Assembly: GCF_011397635.1 (NCBI RefSeq)
Contig: NC_064755.1
Location: forward strand, 39,352,059-39,416,058
Source of the DNA: Epinephelus fuscoguttatus
Taxonomy: Eukaryota; Chordata; Actinopteri; Perciformes; Serranidae
DNA: 64,000 nucleotides
Direction: 5' to 3'
Shown here: positions 34,031 to 51,154 of the stretch, piece by piece
How positions within the stretch are numbered: the stretch's first letter is position 1
Layout of the letters: each line of letters starts with the position of its first letter
Program-made: the position numbers and the translations under genes
The notes under the pieces: model-generated
What the model was told of the DNA's origin: nothing
What the model saw: the letters and a program-made list of their open reading frames with translations, nothing else
Database searches by the model: none

Positions 34031-34443
34031 CAAATTACCGTTTAATGTATAATTGTTAAACAAAGAAATACACAATAAAAATAAGCTCTAATCATATTTT
34101 GCCTTTGACCTGAGACCTGAGCTCTCGACTGGAAGAAGGTTTTCCATCTGTCAGTTTGGCTGATGTGATTTAATTTAACATTACACAAACTCAAGTTAGC
34201 TAGCTCACAAACTTACTGACACGTGGAAAGCCACGGAGGCTCCAGGTTATAAATACCTGTTTCAGTTTGCAGCTAAATGAAACTGAATGGATCTCAACCT
34301 ATTGAGAAATCGGCACATTGAAATGTCCTTAATAATGTTTCTGCACGTTTTTGGTAGATTTGCTGTTAAACACTTTCTAGAAGTCAAAGTATCAGATACG
34401 TGGTTGGTTATTGATTAGAACAAACATAAATATGAGTGATGTA

Positions 34444-35835
34444 GTTAAAGGGACAGTACAACATTTAACCCATTTTGAGTGGTATCACTTAATTAAATGG
34501 GCTGATAAGTGGTTATCAAAGATATGGGTTAGAAGGGACCTGCTGCATCGACTGGTAGGTCCAGAACGCTGTTATCAGAACATTAAAGATATACTATAGT
34601 ATGCAGGTTTCCTAAAAAAACAATATATAGACTCATACAGAAGAGACCCACTCTCATACCTTTTTTCCACCTAGATTAGCACGTATATGCATGTTTGATA
34701 ATGTGGGAAAACCCATTTAAAAAAGGTAATACAATGCTTTCCATTAGCCAAGTCTGTCTGTCTGTATTTTTTGGTCAGTAAACAGTAGAAAGCCGCATGG
34801 AGACTAGTGAAAATGTTACGGTGGTTCCTTCTCTTTTATGTCTCTCATTTATTCGCTCACTCAAACACGGTGACGATTAATTTGAAATGATGTTTGAGCA
34901 CTGCTTGGACGGAGATGGATGGCATTCATGGCGGCATACATCAACAATAAAACCATTTCATGAACTGATAACAGCATTCTGAACCTACTTATCGGTGTAG
35001 CAGAACAACCTCTAACCCATATCTATAGCCCCTTTTACACTGCCTCTCCAAGTTGGAATATGGCACTGTTATGCTGCCTCACTGTTCAGAGTTGGGAATA
35101 GAGGTAGCACTAGCGGCGAAACAGTGTCTGTATGAAAAGGACATCTGGCAGGACGGGATAATGGGCGGTACAGGTGTGACATTTTGACGATGTGTAATGC
35201 ATGCAACCCACCACGGGAGATTTAAAAAGTAGCTGTTAGCAGCTAACTCAAAGAATAAGAACAGCAGCCGAAAAAGTCTGCAAATTGGGAAAACAATGAG
35301 GTCTAGGAGCGCCTTACACTTCAAACTTAGGACAAGATCAATGGCCATATAACAGGGATGGTAATTGATTGTTATTGCCACGTTACAGCATTGTTATTGT
35401 TTATAAAGCGCTGCTGACGCATATGTCACACAAGAGGCCAATGCTGTTGTGTTAAATGTCACACCGTTTCGCATCTTTTGATTCCATGTAAAAATGCAAA
35501 GGTGGCATGAAGACGGGGCTCTGTAGCGGCCCTATAGCGTGATCTCTGAGTAGAGAGGGCTAATGAGGCTGATGAAACAAACCACATCGGTGGCAGTGGC
35601 TCAGAAGGTAAAGCGTTTGTCTGCTAATTGAAAGGTTAGTAAAATGGTCGGTCAGTCGCTGGCCCCCGCAGTCTACCACTAGTTGCTATAAGATGTATTT
35701 TAGACTTTTTTTTTGGAGGTTAGCAATTTTCCTTTGTTTCCAGTCTTTGTGCTAAGCTACGCTAAACACCACACAGATGTAAATGAAATCCATTTTCTCA
35801 TCTGGCTCCCAAAATGTTGGACTGTTCCTTTAATA
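34444..35835. mobile_element. Composite inverted-repeat region
   Basis: The outer ends TTAAAGGGACAGTACAACAT and ATGTTGGACTGTTCCTTTAA are imperfect inverted complements next to TTAA. An inner inverted pair, about 34500-34580 (GGGTTAGAAGGGACCTGCTG) against about 34967-35030 (AACAACCTCTAACCCATATC), marks a second foldback unit. A third block (about 35033-35530) opens with CCCTTTTACACTGCCTCTCC. Probably two or three DNA elements nested or abutted. Confidence 0.5.
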
Positions 35836-36760
35836 TAAACTAGTTTCTATAGACTAAACCTCTGTAGTTGTAATATAGACTACTGTAGCTGATACTGTAC
35901 AAAGTCAATACTGTTAAATTAGATTACTGCAGATGAGATTGACTTGCATCTGATTTTACATGATAAATGAATCAATCCACATGAATGTAGTAAATGAATG
36001 TGTGTATTTGTATTTGTGCCAGGATTATTTATTCATTTATTAATATTTATTTATTTATTAACACATGCAGGAGGCACAGAAAACAGTTTCAGTGAATTTG
36101 TCTCATTCAGGGCAACAGTTTGTGAGTATATTCAACACAAGGACCGAGAATGATCCTTAAAACGACAGCATATTGATGTGTTTTAATTATCCTTTTTCTG
36201 TGGCTAAAGTCATTTAAGCATTGACCGTGAGGTATTATTTAAACAATTACCTTCCAACTGAATGTGATCATTTGATATTTCAAATATATTTTCGAGTTTA
36301 TTATTCCTGCAAGCACACACACAGATGTTTGTTGTACAAAAACAATGTAAAGAATGATAATGTATTTCTGCAATAAATCTGAATTTCTCTGAGTAATAAA
36401 TGACGACAGGTCTGATGTTCTGATTTTCTCTCCTCACGCTGTCCACAGATTTGATGTCTTTGGGTTTTGACACATTTACTGACAACCACCATACACAGAT
36501 GTTTTACATTAATTCATGCTGTATTTAACACTATCAATGAAATGGAGGATATAGTACTCTTACTTGTCAGTGTTTATAAAGAAAGATGGTTTAGTTAGTT
36601 AAGTTGCACATTTAGGCGCATTCCTTAAAATAATCTCACATTTGCGTTGCTCTTCCCTTAATTAATGCCAACCTCTTAAACATGTGTAAGACTGTCAAAT
36701 GATGAAGTAGAAGAAGAGAGAAATTGCAGAAAATTAATTCCTTATCTTCACCTGAGCAGT
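35836..36760. other. AT-rich spacer
   Basis: No gene is recognised. TTTATTTATT runs lie near 36.03-36.06 kb. An AATAAA at 36372-36377 could be a distal poly(A) site of the upstream endophilin gene, but this is only positional. Confidence 0.35.
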
Positions 36761-37915
36761 TATACACTCACAGGCCACACCTGTTCAACTGCTCCTTAAT
36801 CCAAATAGCTAATCAACCAATCACGTGGCAGCAACTCAATACATTTAGGCATGTAGACATGGTCAAGACAATCTGCTGAAGTTCAAACTGAGCATCAGAA
36901 TGGGGAAGAAAGGTGATTTAAGTGACTTTGAACGTGGCATGGTTGTTGGTGCCAGACGGGCTGGTCTGAGTATTTACTGGGATTTTCACCCACAACCATC
37001 TCTAGGGTTTACAGAGGATGGTCCCAAAAAGAGAAAATATCCAGTGAGCCAAAATGCCTTGTTGATGCCAGAGGTCAGAGGAGAATGGCCAGACTGGTTC
37101 AAGATGATAGAAAGGCAACAGGAAGTCAAATAAGCACTGGTTCCAACCAAGGTCTGCAGCAGAAGACCATCTCTGAACCAACAACACCTTGTCCAACCTT
37201 GAAGCAGATGGGCTACAGCAGCAGAAGACCACACCAGGTGCCACTCCTGTCAGCTAACAACAGGAAACTGAGGCTACAGTTCACACAGGCTCACCAAAAC
37301 TGGACAATAGAAGATTGGAAAAACGTTGCCTGGTCTGATGAGTCTGGATTTCTGCTGCCACATTCAGATGGTAGGGTCAGAATTTGGTGTAAACAACATG
37401 AAAGCATGGATCCATCCTGCCTTGTATCAACGGTTCAGGCTGCTGCTGGTGGTGTAATGGTGTGGGGGAGATTTTCTTAGTACCAACTGAGCATGGTTTA
37501 AACACCACAGCCTACCTGAGTATTGTTGCTGAGCGTGTCCATCCCTTTATGACCACAGTGTACCCATCTTCTGATGGCTACTTCCAGCAGGATAACGCAC
37601 CATGTCACAAAGCTCACATCATCTCAAACATGACAATAAGTTCACTGTACTCCAATAGCCTCCACAGTCACCTGATTTCAGTCCAATAGAGCACCTTTGG
37701 GATGTGGTGGAACGGGAGATTCTCATCATGGATGTGCAGCCGACAAATCTGCAGCAACTATGTGATGTCATCATGTCAATATGGACAGAAATCTCTGAGG
37801 AATGTTTCCAGCACCTTGTTGAATCTATGCCACCAAGAATTAAGGCAGTTACGAAGACAAAAGGGGTCCAGCCTGGTACTAGAAAGGTGTACCTAATGAA
37901 GTGTATTTTCAATAT
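36761..37915 (+). mobile_element. Tc1/mariner transposon, nearly full-length broken copy
   Basis: It begins TATACACTCACAGGCCAC and ends with the inverted repeat GGTGTACCTAATGAAGTG. The transposase start MGKKGDLSDFERGMVVGARR lies at 36900. Later pieces include [33 protein letters not shown] and, in another frame, the EHLWDVVERE region with the third catalytic acidic residue. The reading frame changes at least three times (near 37.1, 37.47 and 37.65-37.70 kb), at places where the sequence appears shorter than the intact family. The left terminal repeat is also shortened. It cannot make an active transposase. Confidence 0.88.
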
Positions 37916-38099
37916 AACCATATCACCTCCAACAACAAAGCATCCCTAGATAGAAATTAAGACAAGCCAACAAAAGAAAATATTGAATAATTTGAGGTCG
38001 TTAAGTTTGTTTGTGACTTTTAAAAGTCACTTTTTAGATGGGAAATGATGGTGAACTCTGACATTTCCAAAAGTAGTCGGCTACTTATTGTTGTTGTAG

Positions 38100-38214
38100 T
38101 TCCACCTCCCGCGGTCAGAGGGCGCAGCAGCTGCAGGTTGCTTCTTTATTTCCGTCCGTGCATTTAAACTTCCACCGGAAGTCTGCTTGTCCTCTTCTAC
38201 CAGGCCGATCCAAC
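38100..38214 (+). promoter_or_regulatory. rps17: rps17 promoter and 5'-TOP leader
   Basis: An ETS-type site ACCGGAAGT (38174-38182) precedes CCTCTTCTAC at 38191-38200, a terminal oligopyrimidine-like start about 25 bases before the ATG. This layout is typical of ribosomal protein genes and implies mTOR/LARP1-linked translational control by analogy. Confidence 0.6.
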
Positions 38215-43800
<5,586 letters not shown>

Positions 43801-43820
43801 CGTCTGTAAAGTATCTTAAT

Positions 43821-43826
43821 AATAAA
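43821..43826 (+). terminator. rps17: rps17 poly(A) signal
   Basis: AATAAA starts 21 bases after the stop codon. The short 3'UTR is typical for a ribosomal protein mRNA. Confidence 0.8.
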
Positions 43827-43849
43827 AACCCATCTGGGATAAAAAGACT

Positions 43850-45900
43850 GCTGTGCAGGACTGTTGATTTGTGGACTCCGCTGGTGCTCACTTCTCTTTT
43901 CCTTTATGCATAACATAGATTTACAGAAACAAAGGGAAGGTTTGTCTTAAAGGCACAAGCTGTTTCTCAGTCGTCCACATGGTGATGTCTGGTCCACGGG
44001 TGTTTTCTTGTCGTAGATACTTTATCATCAATCTCAGCAGCTTTTTGATGTTTAAACTTGGGTTCCCATGGTCATGGCAAACCTGGAGAAGATATGGAAT
44101 TTCTAAATGTCTATTTCCAGGCCTGGAAAGGTCGTGGCATTAGTTAAATCCTTTAAAGTTCTGAGAAAGTGTAGGACAACCCCTAGCCACCCCTAGTGTG
44201 CGCCCCACATAGGCAGAGTCCTCTGCAGTGGCTCGGGTCCTTTGCTGCATGTCATCCCTCTGTTTCTCCTGCCTTTCATATCTATCTTAGCGGTCCTATT
44301 AATAAAGACAAAAATTGCCCAAGAAACAGTCTAACAAAAAGTTCTGGAAACATGGAATTTTGTATTTGATGGAATTAATTGTTACAGTAATCCTCCCTCC
44401 ATGTACTATAAGATGACTGCAAATTTATTTTCTGTAGCTGTTGATGTAACGTAGCTCTGATAGGCGTTGACACGATTTTTGTTTACTACACACAGTAATT
44501 ATAATACAATAATAAATAGGGTTCAGTCTGCTAAACAGTTCTGTCTGTGTACTTGTACACTGAATAATAATGGAAATGTTATTTTGGGCCTTTGAGAAAT
44601 CATGGAAAGGTTTTGACATTTTTGCGGATGGCCTGTGTTTCATTAAGTGGTTAAAGGTCTTAAACTCCGATCAGTCGGTTAAACAGTGTTTTCTATCTCA
44701 TTTGACTTTTTGTTGGCCTAGGCCACAAGGACAAACACCTTTTATGAAGTGTTTTGACTTTAAATCTGTCATTTCAATCATCACATATCCAGATAATACG
44801 AGATTTAAGGTACCTTCTTTTACACTCAGTCACGTGTATGTTTTCAATATATAATCAGGGTTTTCGTGGATCTTTATAAAGTCTTTAAAAGCATTAAATT
44901 AATCTAAACAAGGTCTTAATTGGTATTACAGTTTCTTATATCATTCTTTCAAAAGTCTTAAACTGTGAAGACATGGGAAGATGGATATTATGAATTGTAT
45001 TTTTCTTATGTTGTAAAATCTCAAGACATGGCAATATCCCTTTTGTAAAGTAATTTACCAAATTTAATGATGGATCAGGATAGAACAGGTCTGGAGCTGC
45101 AGAACATTTGTGCCTAATAGTGATGGCAGTTCAGCCTATTTAATCTAAATAAGCCTTGGGTGCTCTGTTAGTAATCAACAGAAATGAGAGGTGATGTCTA
45201 ATTTTTCTCAAAAATGACTTGTAATCAGAATAATTTTGCAGACGCTTCTCTACATTAAGGCTTTTTAGAGCTAATTTGCTCATTAGTGTTGACACATTTC
45301 ACTGATCCGAACAAACTCCACAGTTATGAATCCTGTATGAGCAGCGTTTCAGCCCTGTAAGACTTCATCTATCACACAGGCTTATTACTCTCCCTTTTTA
45401 CCAGCTCTGCTTCAGTTCATCTGTCAGGCCTCAGGGAGGGAACAAAATTAATTCTTGGTCTCATTAGTATATGTCCTAAAGAGGGCGCCGCAGGAACAGA
45501 CCTTTACAGATTAATGAGACTTTTCCTCCTGTTTGTCTCTATTTTTCTGTAATAAATTGACTAATTATTTCAGATTATGTTCCTGATGCACTGAAATCTA
45601 AAGGGCGACAATTAAACTGATGTTACAGCACCACAGCTCCCAGGAGATGAACTTTGTCTCTGACAGTTTTTAAGATTTCTCCAGTTTCCTACGAAGTTCT
45701 AAGAATTTAATTTAACCTGAAACAGGTCAGATGTGATTTGTTGCAAATGATGTTTTTCGAAATCAAACCTGACCCTGACTGACACCTTGTTTATATGAAA
45801 AAAAAAAAAAGACTTTAAAAGGCAGTAAAACAAAGAGGAGTCTTTGGAAAGAGAAAACACCTTTAATGCCACAACACAACTGGACGAACAGATCATGTTC
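43850..45900. other. Spacer between rps17 and cart
   Basis: No gene is recognised. A SINE piece lies at 44180-44320. The part at about 45420-45640 is rich in TAAT-type motifs and has no repeat signature, so it is a candidate regulatory element only. Confidence 0.35.
44180..44320 (+). repeat. 3' half of a tRNA-derived SINE
   Basis: The phrase TTTGCTGCATGTCATCCCTC with CTCCTGCCTTTCATATCTAT and a tail AATAAAGACAAAAATTGCCC corresponds to the 3' part of the SINE at 610-768. Confidence 0.5.
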
Positions 45901-45920
45901 ACACACATGTTGATGAAGGA

Positions 45921-45926
45921 TTTATT
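45921..45926 (-). terminator. cart: Candidate cart poly(A) signal
   Basis: AATAAA on the minus strand, about 105 bp after the cart stop codon. Confidence 0.5.
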
Positions 45927-46030
45927 CCACTCTAAAGGCTACTTTACATAACGTCAGACTTTATATATATATATTTGTAAATATATACATTTTAAAATAT
46001 ACTCTTGCTGTTCTTGGGGATCTGATTGGC

Positions 46031-48990
46031 TCATAAGCACTTCAGCAGGAAGAAGTTGCAGAAAGCTCCTCGAGGACAGTCGCACATCTTCCCAATACGA
46101 GATCCTTTCCTGACGGCGCAGTGTTCCCCGAGGTCACACTGAGAACACACAGAAACACACAACCTCAGGTATACACTTAGAGAAGAGACGCTGCATATCA
46201 TGATATCCATACAATATTGATATTTTGATGAGCCCCGATCTGATATGAGGTAACAGATACTCTGTGCACTATGACTTCATTGCCAAGACTGTGGTGAATA
46301 TGTGAGTACAAAAATTAAAAACCTTATCAATATACAGTGCTGTGTATGTAAGTACAGTACTGCATTAATAAACAGTTTAATATCTACATAAATATTTGAT
46401 GCTATTTTATAAATGAATAAGATTATTCCTCATGCATGTTAAAATTTCAGTAGTTTTAATGTTATGATCAAAGTATGAGGCGCCACCTTGTGTTACACAG
46501 ACATTACTGCAGACCAACAACATTGGTGTCAGATTAGATTCAGTTTTGTCCTTGCTTAGTACAAGTACTGAGACAACGAAATGCAGTGTAGCATCTAACA
46601 AGACGAGCAAAAAGTTAAGTGTAGTATGTAGAGTGATTTATAGAATAAACAGTAATATATAATATAAACAGTAATGTATAGATAAATAAATATACTTAAG
46701 TATGAACAATGTGCTATGAAAACTGACCAGTGTGAGTGTTTTTAAAACATATCAAAGAGTTTGATTTACAGATTACATATAAAATATATGATATGTGACA
46801 ATTAAACACACAGGTGCCAGTCAACTTATGAATTAGAGCAGCTTCCAGTGTGTTCTCACTTTGAGTAACATAAAGTGCTGCAAGAAGTGCTGTGATCACA
46901 TTCAAAATATTTGCTCGGTAAAAGTACAAAAGTCCGAAAATCGAAATATACATAAAGTACCAAAAGTAAAAGTACTCATTATGAATAATAATATATATTA
47001 TTGTATTATAATTATTGATGTATTAATGTGTGAATCACTTTACTGTTGCGGTCGTTAAAGGTGGAGCTAACAGGATTTATATTTTAAGATAAGAAAATAA
47101 GAAGTGTACAAATCAGGACCCAACACTGATTTTGAATCCATACTCCCTGTCAGACTGATGATAGATTATTATTAATGTTATTTCATATGTGTAACAGTGT
47201 GTCTATCTGCTGTGTGTGAGACTCACAGAGGGGACCTGTCCATACTTCTTCTCCCAGGGATTAATCCTCTTAGTCTGCAGTTTCTCCAACACTTCGTGTA
47301 GAGCGCCGAGCTGAACACACGCACAAAATAATGAATTCATTCGAATCCTACAAACCCCTCCATCTTCACAACAGTTAAAAATAACTGCTTAACATCTTTA
47401 CTACATCAAATCGGCTACAAACACCTGCAGGTGGAAAGTAACTAAGTACTTTTACTCAAGTACTGTGGGGCTTACATAAGCACAGTTTTGAGGTACTTGT
47501 ACTTTACTTTAGTGTATGCATTTTCTAATCATTAATACTTTTATTCCAAAACACATCAGAGGGAAACATTGTACTTTTTACTGCACTGCATGACTCAATA
47601 ATAAACACGTCAATGATGTAGTCCATACATTTCAGGAAATACTGAAAATGCCCATCTCAGAGTCTGAGGTGACATCTTTAAATGTCTTGTTTTGTCTGAT
47701 CAACAGCCCAAAATATTCACACTATAAAATACACATTAACAGTAAATTACGGACTGCTAGCTGCATCACAGGATATCACTGTTCATTTTCACAGTAAATT
47801 GTTGTAGCAGCTGTGAGCTCACTGTAGTTACGCCTGCATATTACTGTGATTTAGCAGTATGCTTCTGTGAAATTACCATATGTAACTGTAACCTCACAGT
47901 TGAAACCCTTTTACATCGCTGATTCAACAGTACATTGCTGTAAATTACTAAATTTAACTGTAACATCACAGTTTATGGACATTTGATTACTGTGATTTAA
48001 CAATATGCTCCCGTATAATTATTGTATTTCACTGTAATCTCACAGTTAAACTTCATATATAACTGTTATTTAGCAGTGTGCTCCTGTAAAATTACTCTAT
48101 TTACCTGCATGAATTTCACAAGAAAAATTCTGAATTTAGTTAAATATCACAGTAAAAGCCTGTGAGGTGATAATAATGTAATTTAATGTGAAATATTACA
48201 GTTACATGTTGTAATTTCCTGAAAATAATTTGTAGTGCAGTTTACAATAACATAAAAAGGCCTATGGACAATAACTATATTAGAAATATATATATAATAA
48301 AACTTCTTACACTGGGGAAACAGACAACAGACAGATGTCTGTGTTTTTTAATGAAAAATGACTAATGATTAATCAATTATATCGACAATCAATCAACGGA
48401 CTAATCATTGCAGCTTTAAATGTTTCAAAAATAAATAGTCGACCATCTTCATTTGGTCCTAAATCACTTCAGTTTACTGAAAAGCTGACACACTGTAGGC
48501 TACCGTGACCATTTACATAATATATTAAATATATATTAACAAAAATAGAAACACCAGTCCTATAAAGTGTAGGGATAAAAAACAGAAATCTTCTGGATAC
48601 TTATTTACCATTTTATTGATACATAGTGGTATTGTTATTATCTATGAATTTTTTTATGGTTTAGACATTGAAAGAAATAATATTTCATATAAATATTTAA
48701 TATAACTGAGTAAATGATAAAGCTGAAACTAAAACAGAAAACAAATAAAGACAGATGAAAAATAAATATTTGTAATATTTAAACAGGCTGCAGTGTTTTA
48801 CAGTATTTAAAGTATTTGTTCAAAGTATTCTCAGTAGTATTCAGTACTCTGAGGAAGGGTCACTTACCAGTCTGTTGGAGTTGGTGTAGTGGTAGTCTTG
48901 GACGTCTCTCTCGTCCCTCTCGGCTTCCGTCCTCCCCGCCGGGCAGAGCGCGGACAGCAGCGCCGCGCACAGCACAGCTCGCGCCCACAT
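46031..48990 (-). CDS. cart: Cocaine- and amphetamine-regulated transcript (CART) prepropeptide
   Basis: CART is a secreted neuropeptide of hypothalamic appetite and stress circuits. The minus-strand exons are 48990-48868, 47310-47227 and 46138-46031 (315 nt, 104 aa; human 116). Residues 1 to about 23 ([20 protein letters not shown]...) form a signal peptide. A dibasic site lies in [18 protein letters not shown], at the position of the mammalian processing sites. The cystine-rich C-terminus has six Cys at 70, 76, 88, 90, 96 and 103, including [20 protein letters not shown] and the ending NFFLLKCL. Cys spacing equals mammalian CART. The propeptide between signal and KR site is shorter than in human. 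Teleosts keep several cart paralogues, and which one this is cannot be settled here. An in-frame ATG farther upstream (at 49041) gives a poorer signal peptide, so 48990 is preferred. Confidence 0.95.
46870..47050 (-). repeat. 'AGTACTTTTACT' family fragment, reversed
   Basis: GTACCAAAAGTAAAAGTACT and CATTATGAATAATAATATAT are the family interior in reverse orientation, in cart intron 2. Confidence 0.5.
47437..47590 (+). repeat. 'AGTACTTTTACT' family, left end
   Basis: It begins AAAGTAACTAAGTACTTTTA, then CTCAAGTACTGTG, and includes TTTTGAGGTACTTGTACTTT and CAGAGGGAAACATTGTACTT. This is the best-preserved left end in the window. Confidence 0.6.
47720..48240. repeat. Degenerate tandem repeat in cart intron 1
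   Basis: Units of roughly 85-95 bp share TACTGTGATTTAGCAGTATG, CTCCTGTAAAATTACT, and a closing TGTAATCTCACAGTT. About five decayed units are visible. No coding capacity. Confidence 0.6.
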
Positions 48991-49145
48991 GGTGCCAAAA
49001 AACGGAGAACAAAGTGCCGCGAGTCCGCGAGCTGCGTTCACTCTCTGCTCCTCCAGCTGTTTGTCGCGTGCTGCCCCGCCGCGCGCGGGATGTTTGGATG
49101 CGCCCCGCCCTCCTCAGCCTCCGGACGACGTCACGGTTTTGACGT
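48991..49145 (-). promoter_or_regulatory. cart: cart promoter/5'UTR region
   Basis: A GC-rich, CG-dense segment directly upstream of the cart ATG, with CTGACGTCGTCC-like CG content and a possible CRE-like TGACGTC near 49130. Mammalian CART is cAMP-responsive, so the motif is worth noting, but its use is inferred. Confidence 0.35.
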
Positions 49146-49149
49146 AACT

Positions 49150-49710
49150 GGCTCATAGTGACTGGATGATTAATTGATAAAATAAAAATAAATAAATAAA
49201 TAAATGTGTTATTATTATCCGTGATTTACAAACAAAAAAGTTATTAAAAACAAAAACATGAAAAAAATAAAAGATGAAAGATAATAATAAAATAAAAGAT
49301 AAATAATAAGTTATTTAGTCTGTGATGATATTTTCATGTCCAATAATTATTCTTAACTAAATACGTCAATAAACAAGTGATTAAAAGTTTTGTCAACTTT
49401 GAGATGAGAGTTATCCATCTGAGTTACAATAGAATATAACATAAGAAGATTATTAGATGAGTTTACAATTTATTTAAGGTCAGTCAGCTCACCAAAAAAA
49501 TTCTATGTTATCTGACATCTATAATTTAATCAGATATTTAATTGTATTCAAAACAATATTAGGACTTGAATTCACGTTTTAGAAATAATTGTTATAATAT
49601 AATAATTGCAGAATCTTCACGCAATTTGGGCTCTGGGTCATCATGATGCTGTTTTTACCAACCAAACAATTCATTAATGGAGAAAATAATCAGCAGATTA
49701 ATCCATAATA
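49150..49710. other. AT-rich spacer
   Basis: AAATAAATAAAT runs (about 49184-49205) and general low complexity. Nothing else is seen. Confidence 0.4.
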
Positions 49711-49711
49711 A

Positions 49712-50440
49712 TCATCTATCCATCCATTTTCAATCACTTATCCAGGGCCGGGTTGCCAGGGTAGCAGGCTGAGCAGAGCCGTCCCTCTCCTCAGCAACAC
49801 TTTCCAGCTCCTCCTGGGGGTCCCCGAGGTGTTCCCAGACCAGATGAGATATGTAATCCCTCCAGCATGTTCTGGGTCTGCCCCGGGGCCTCCTACCAGT
49901 GGGACGTGCCAAAACACCTCTAACAGGAGGCACCCAGGAGGATCCTGATCAGATGCCCGAACCACCTCAACCACCTTTTGAGGAAAAGGAGCAGTGGTTC
50001 TACTCCGAGCTCCCTCCAGATGTCCAAGCTCCTCACCCGATCCGCGACCTCGTTCTTTCGGTCACTACCCAGAGCTCATTACCGTAGGTGAGGGTTGGGA
50101 CGCAAAAGGACTGGTAAATCAAAAGCTTTGCCTTCCAGCTCAGCTCTCTCTTCACCATGGCGGTCCAGCAAAGCACCCGCATCACTGCAGAAGTCGCACC
50201 AAACCGCAAGGCCATCTCACGCTCCATTCTAACTTCACTTGTGAACAAGACCCAGAGGTACTTGAACTCCCTTGCCTGAGGCAGTAACTCACTCCCAACC
50301 TGGAGGCAATTGTTTTCTGGTGGAGAACCAGACTGATTCACACTCAGCTGCAAACCACCCCAGTGCATGCTGGAGGTCACGGTGTGATGAAGCCAACAGA
50401 ACCACATCATCTGCGAAAAGCAGAGATGCAAGGTAAGGTG
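49712..50440 (-). mobile_element. Non-LTR retrotransposon (LINE) 3' fragment
   Basis: Read on the minus strand from right to left, this shows the reverse transcriptase box ASLLFADDVVLLASSHRDLQ (about 50436-50346). Next come MVKRELSWKAKLLIYQSFCV and PTLTYGNELWVVTERTRSRI, then the C-terminal TGRRPRGRPRTCWRDYISHL. The element ends in GAAAATGGATGGATAG, the tail repeat. The frame is broken by several small changes. A further RT piece lies at 51050-51150, beyond an insertion. Clade left open. Confidence 0.75.
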
Positions 50441-50444
50441 CAAG

Positions 50445-51045
50445 GTACCCTGAGTGCATTGGTTGTTGATATTCTGGGACGCCGTGTCAAGTTCTGCCTG
50501 TTGCGTGCATTGTCTTCTTTCAAAATACACTTCCATTTTCACAGGAAATTTGACGTTTACATTCAGTCTCTTTCAAAATAAACGCACTATGTCGGTACAA
50601 GACCGCAAATTGACGTGTCTTCTCCTTCACCAACAAAAACTCATGGTTGGGTTTAGAAAAAAAAGAACAAGGGTTTGGCTTTAGAATCTTACGGGACGTG
50701 AACTTTGTTCACTCAGATGAAAGTCTGTGTCTGTTGGACCCATCCACCACCCCTCTCACCTGCCACAGTTGGACTTACGCTACCTTGACTTTCGTCCTTG
50801 TCCCACTGTGTTTCCCCCTGTCGCTGCTGAGTGCCATTAAACTATAATGGCAACTGGCCACGTATCATGCTGACATTAAAAGACAGCTTTTTTTTTTGTT
50901 GGTTTCTGATGCTACAAGTCACTGCCCAAGCACTGGATTTCGACGACTTCACAGCGAGACTGGGTTCACCGAGAACGTCTCACTTTGGTTATACAAGAAC
51001 TGGATAGCTCACAGCAGTGACCCCAGTACCCTGTATTATATCAGT
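50445..51045. repeat. Interspersed sequence separating two LINE pieces
   Basis: It lies between RT fragments of one LINE. Phrases such as TTCAAAATACACTTCCATTT and CATGGTTGGGTTTAGAAAAA look like a repeat common in perch-like fish; a diverged relative occurs at about 52060-52190. The family was not identified. Confidence 0.35.
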
Positions 51046-51049
51046 ACCC

Positions 51050-51150
51050 CCCACAAGACTCCCCTTCGGATGTGGTCATAAGCCCTCTCCAGGTCCACGT
51101 AACACATGTAGAGTGGATGGGCAAACTCCCACGACCCCTCCAGCAGCCCT
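51050..51150 (-). mobile_element. Second piece of the same LINE (RT domain)
   Basis: On the minus strand this reads MCYVDLERAYDHIRRGVLW, the RT motif with F/Y-x-D-L-x-x-A-Y-D. It belongs upstream of the FADD box found at 50.4 kb. Confidence 0.6.
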
Positions 51151-51154
51151 GCAA

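Noticed and set aside
35585-35640. A tRNA-like stretch (CAGTGGCTCAGAAGGTAAAG) as a tRNA gene
   Set aside because: Only one half resembles a tRNA; there is no complete cloverleaf and it lies inside a repeat block, so it is a SINE-like remnant.
48816-49158. Frames of 98-108 codons overlapping cart exon 1 in other frames
   Set aside because: They are shadows of a GC-rich exon and promoter. The CART frame explains the conserved sequence.
49730-50542. Minus-strand frames of 67 and 169 codons as host genes
   Set aside because: They encode reverse transcriptase and C-terminal segments of a broken LINE (FADD box, YGNELWVVTERTRSRI).
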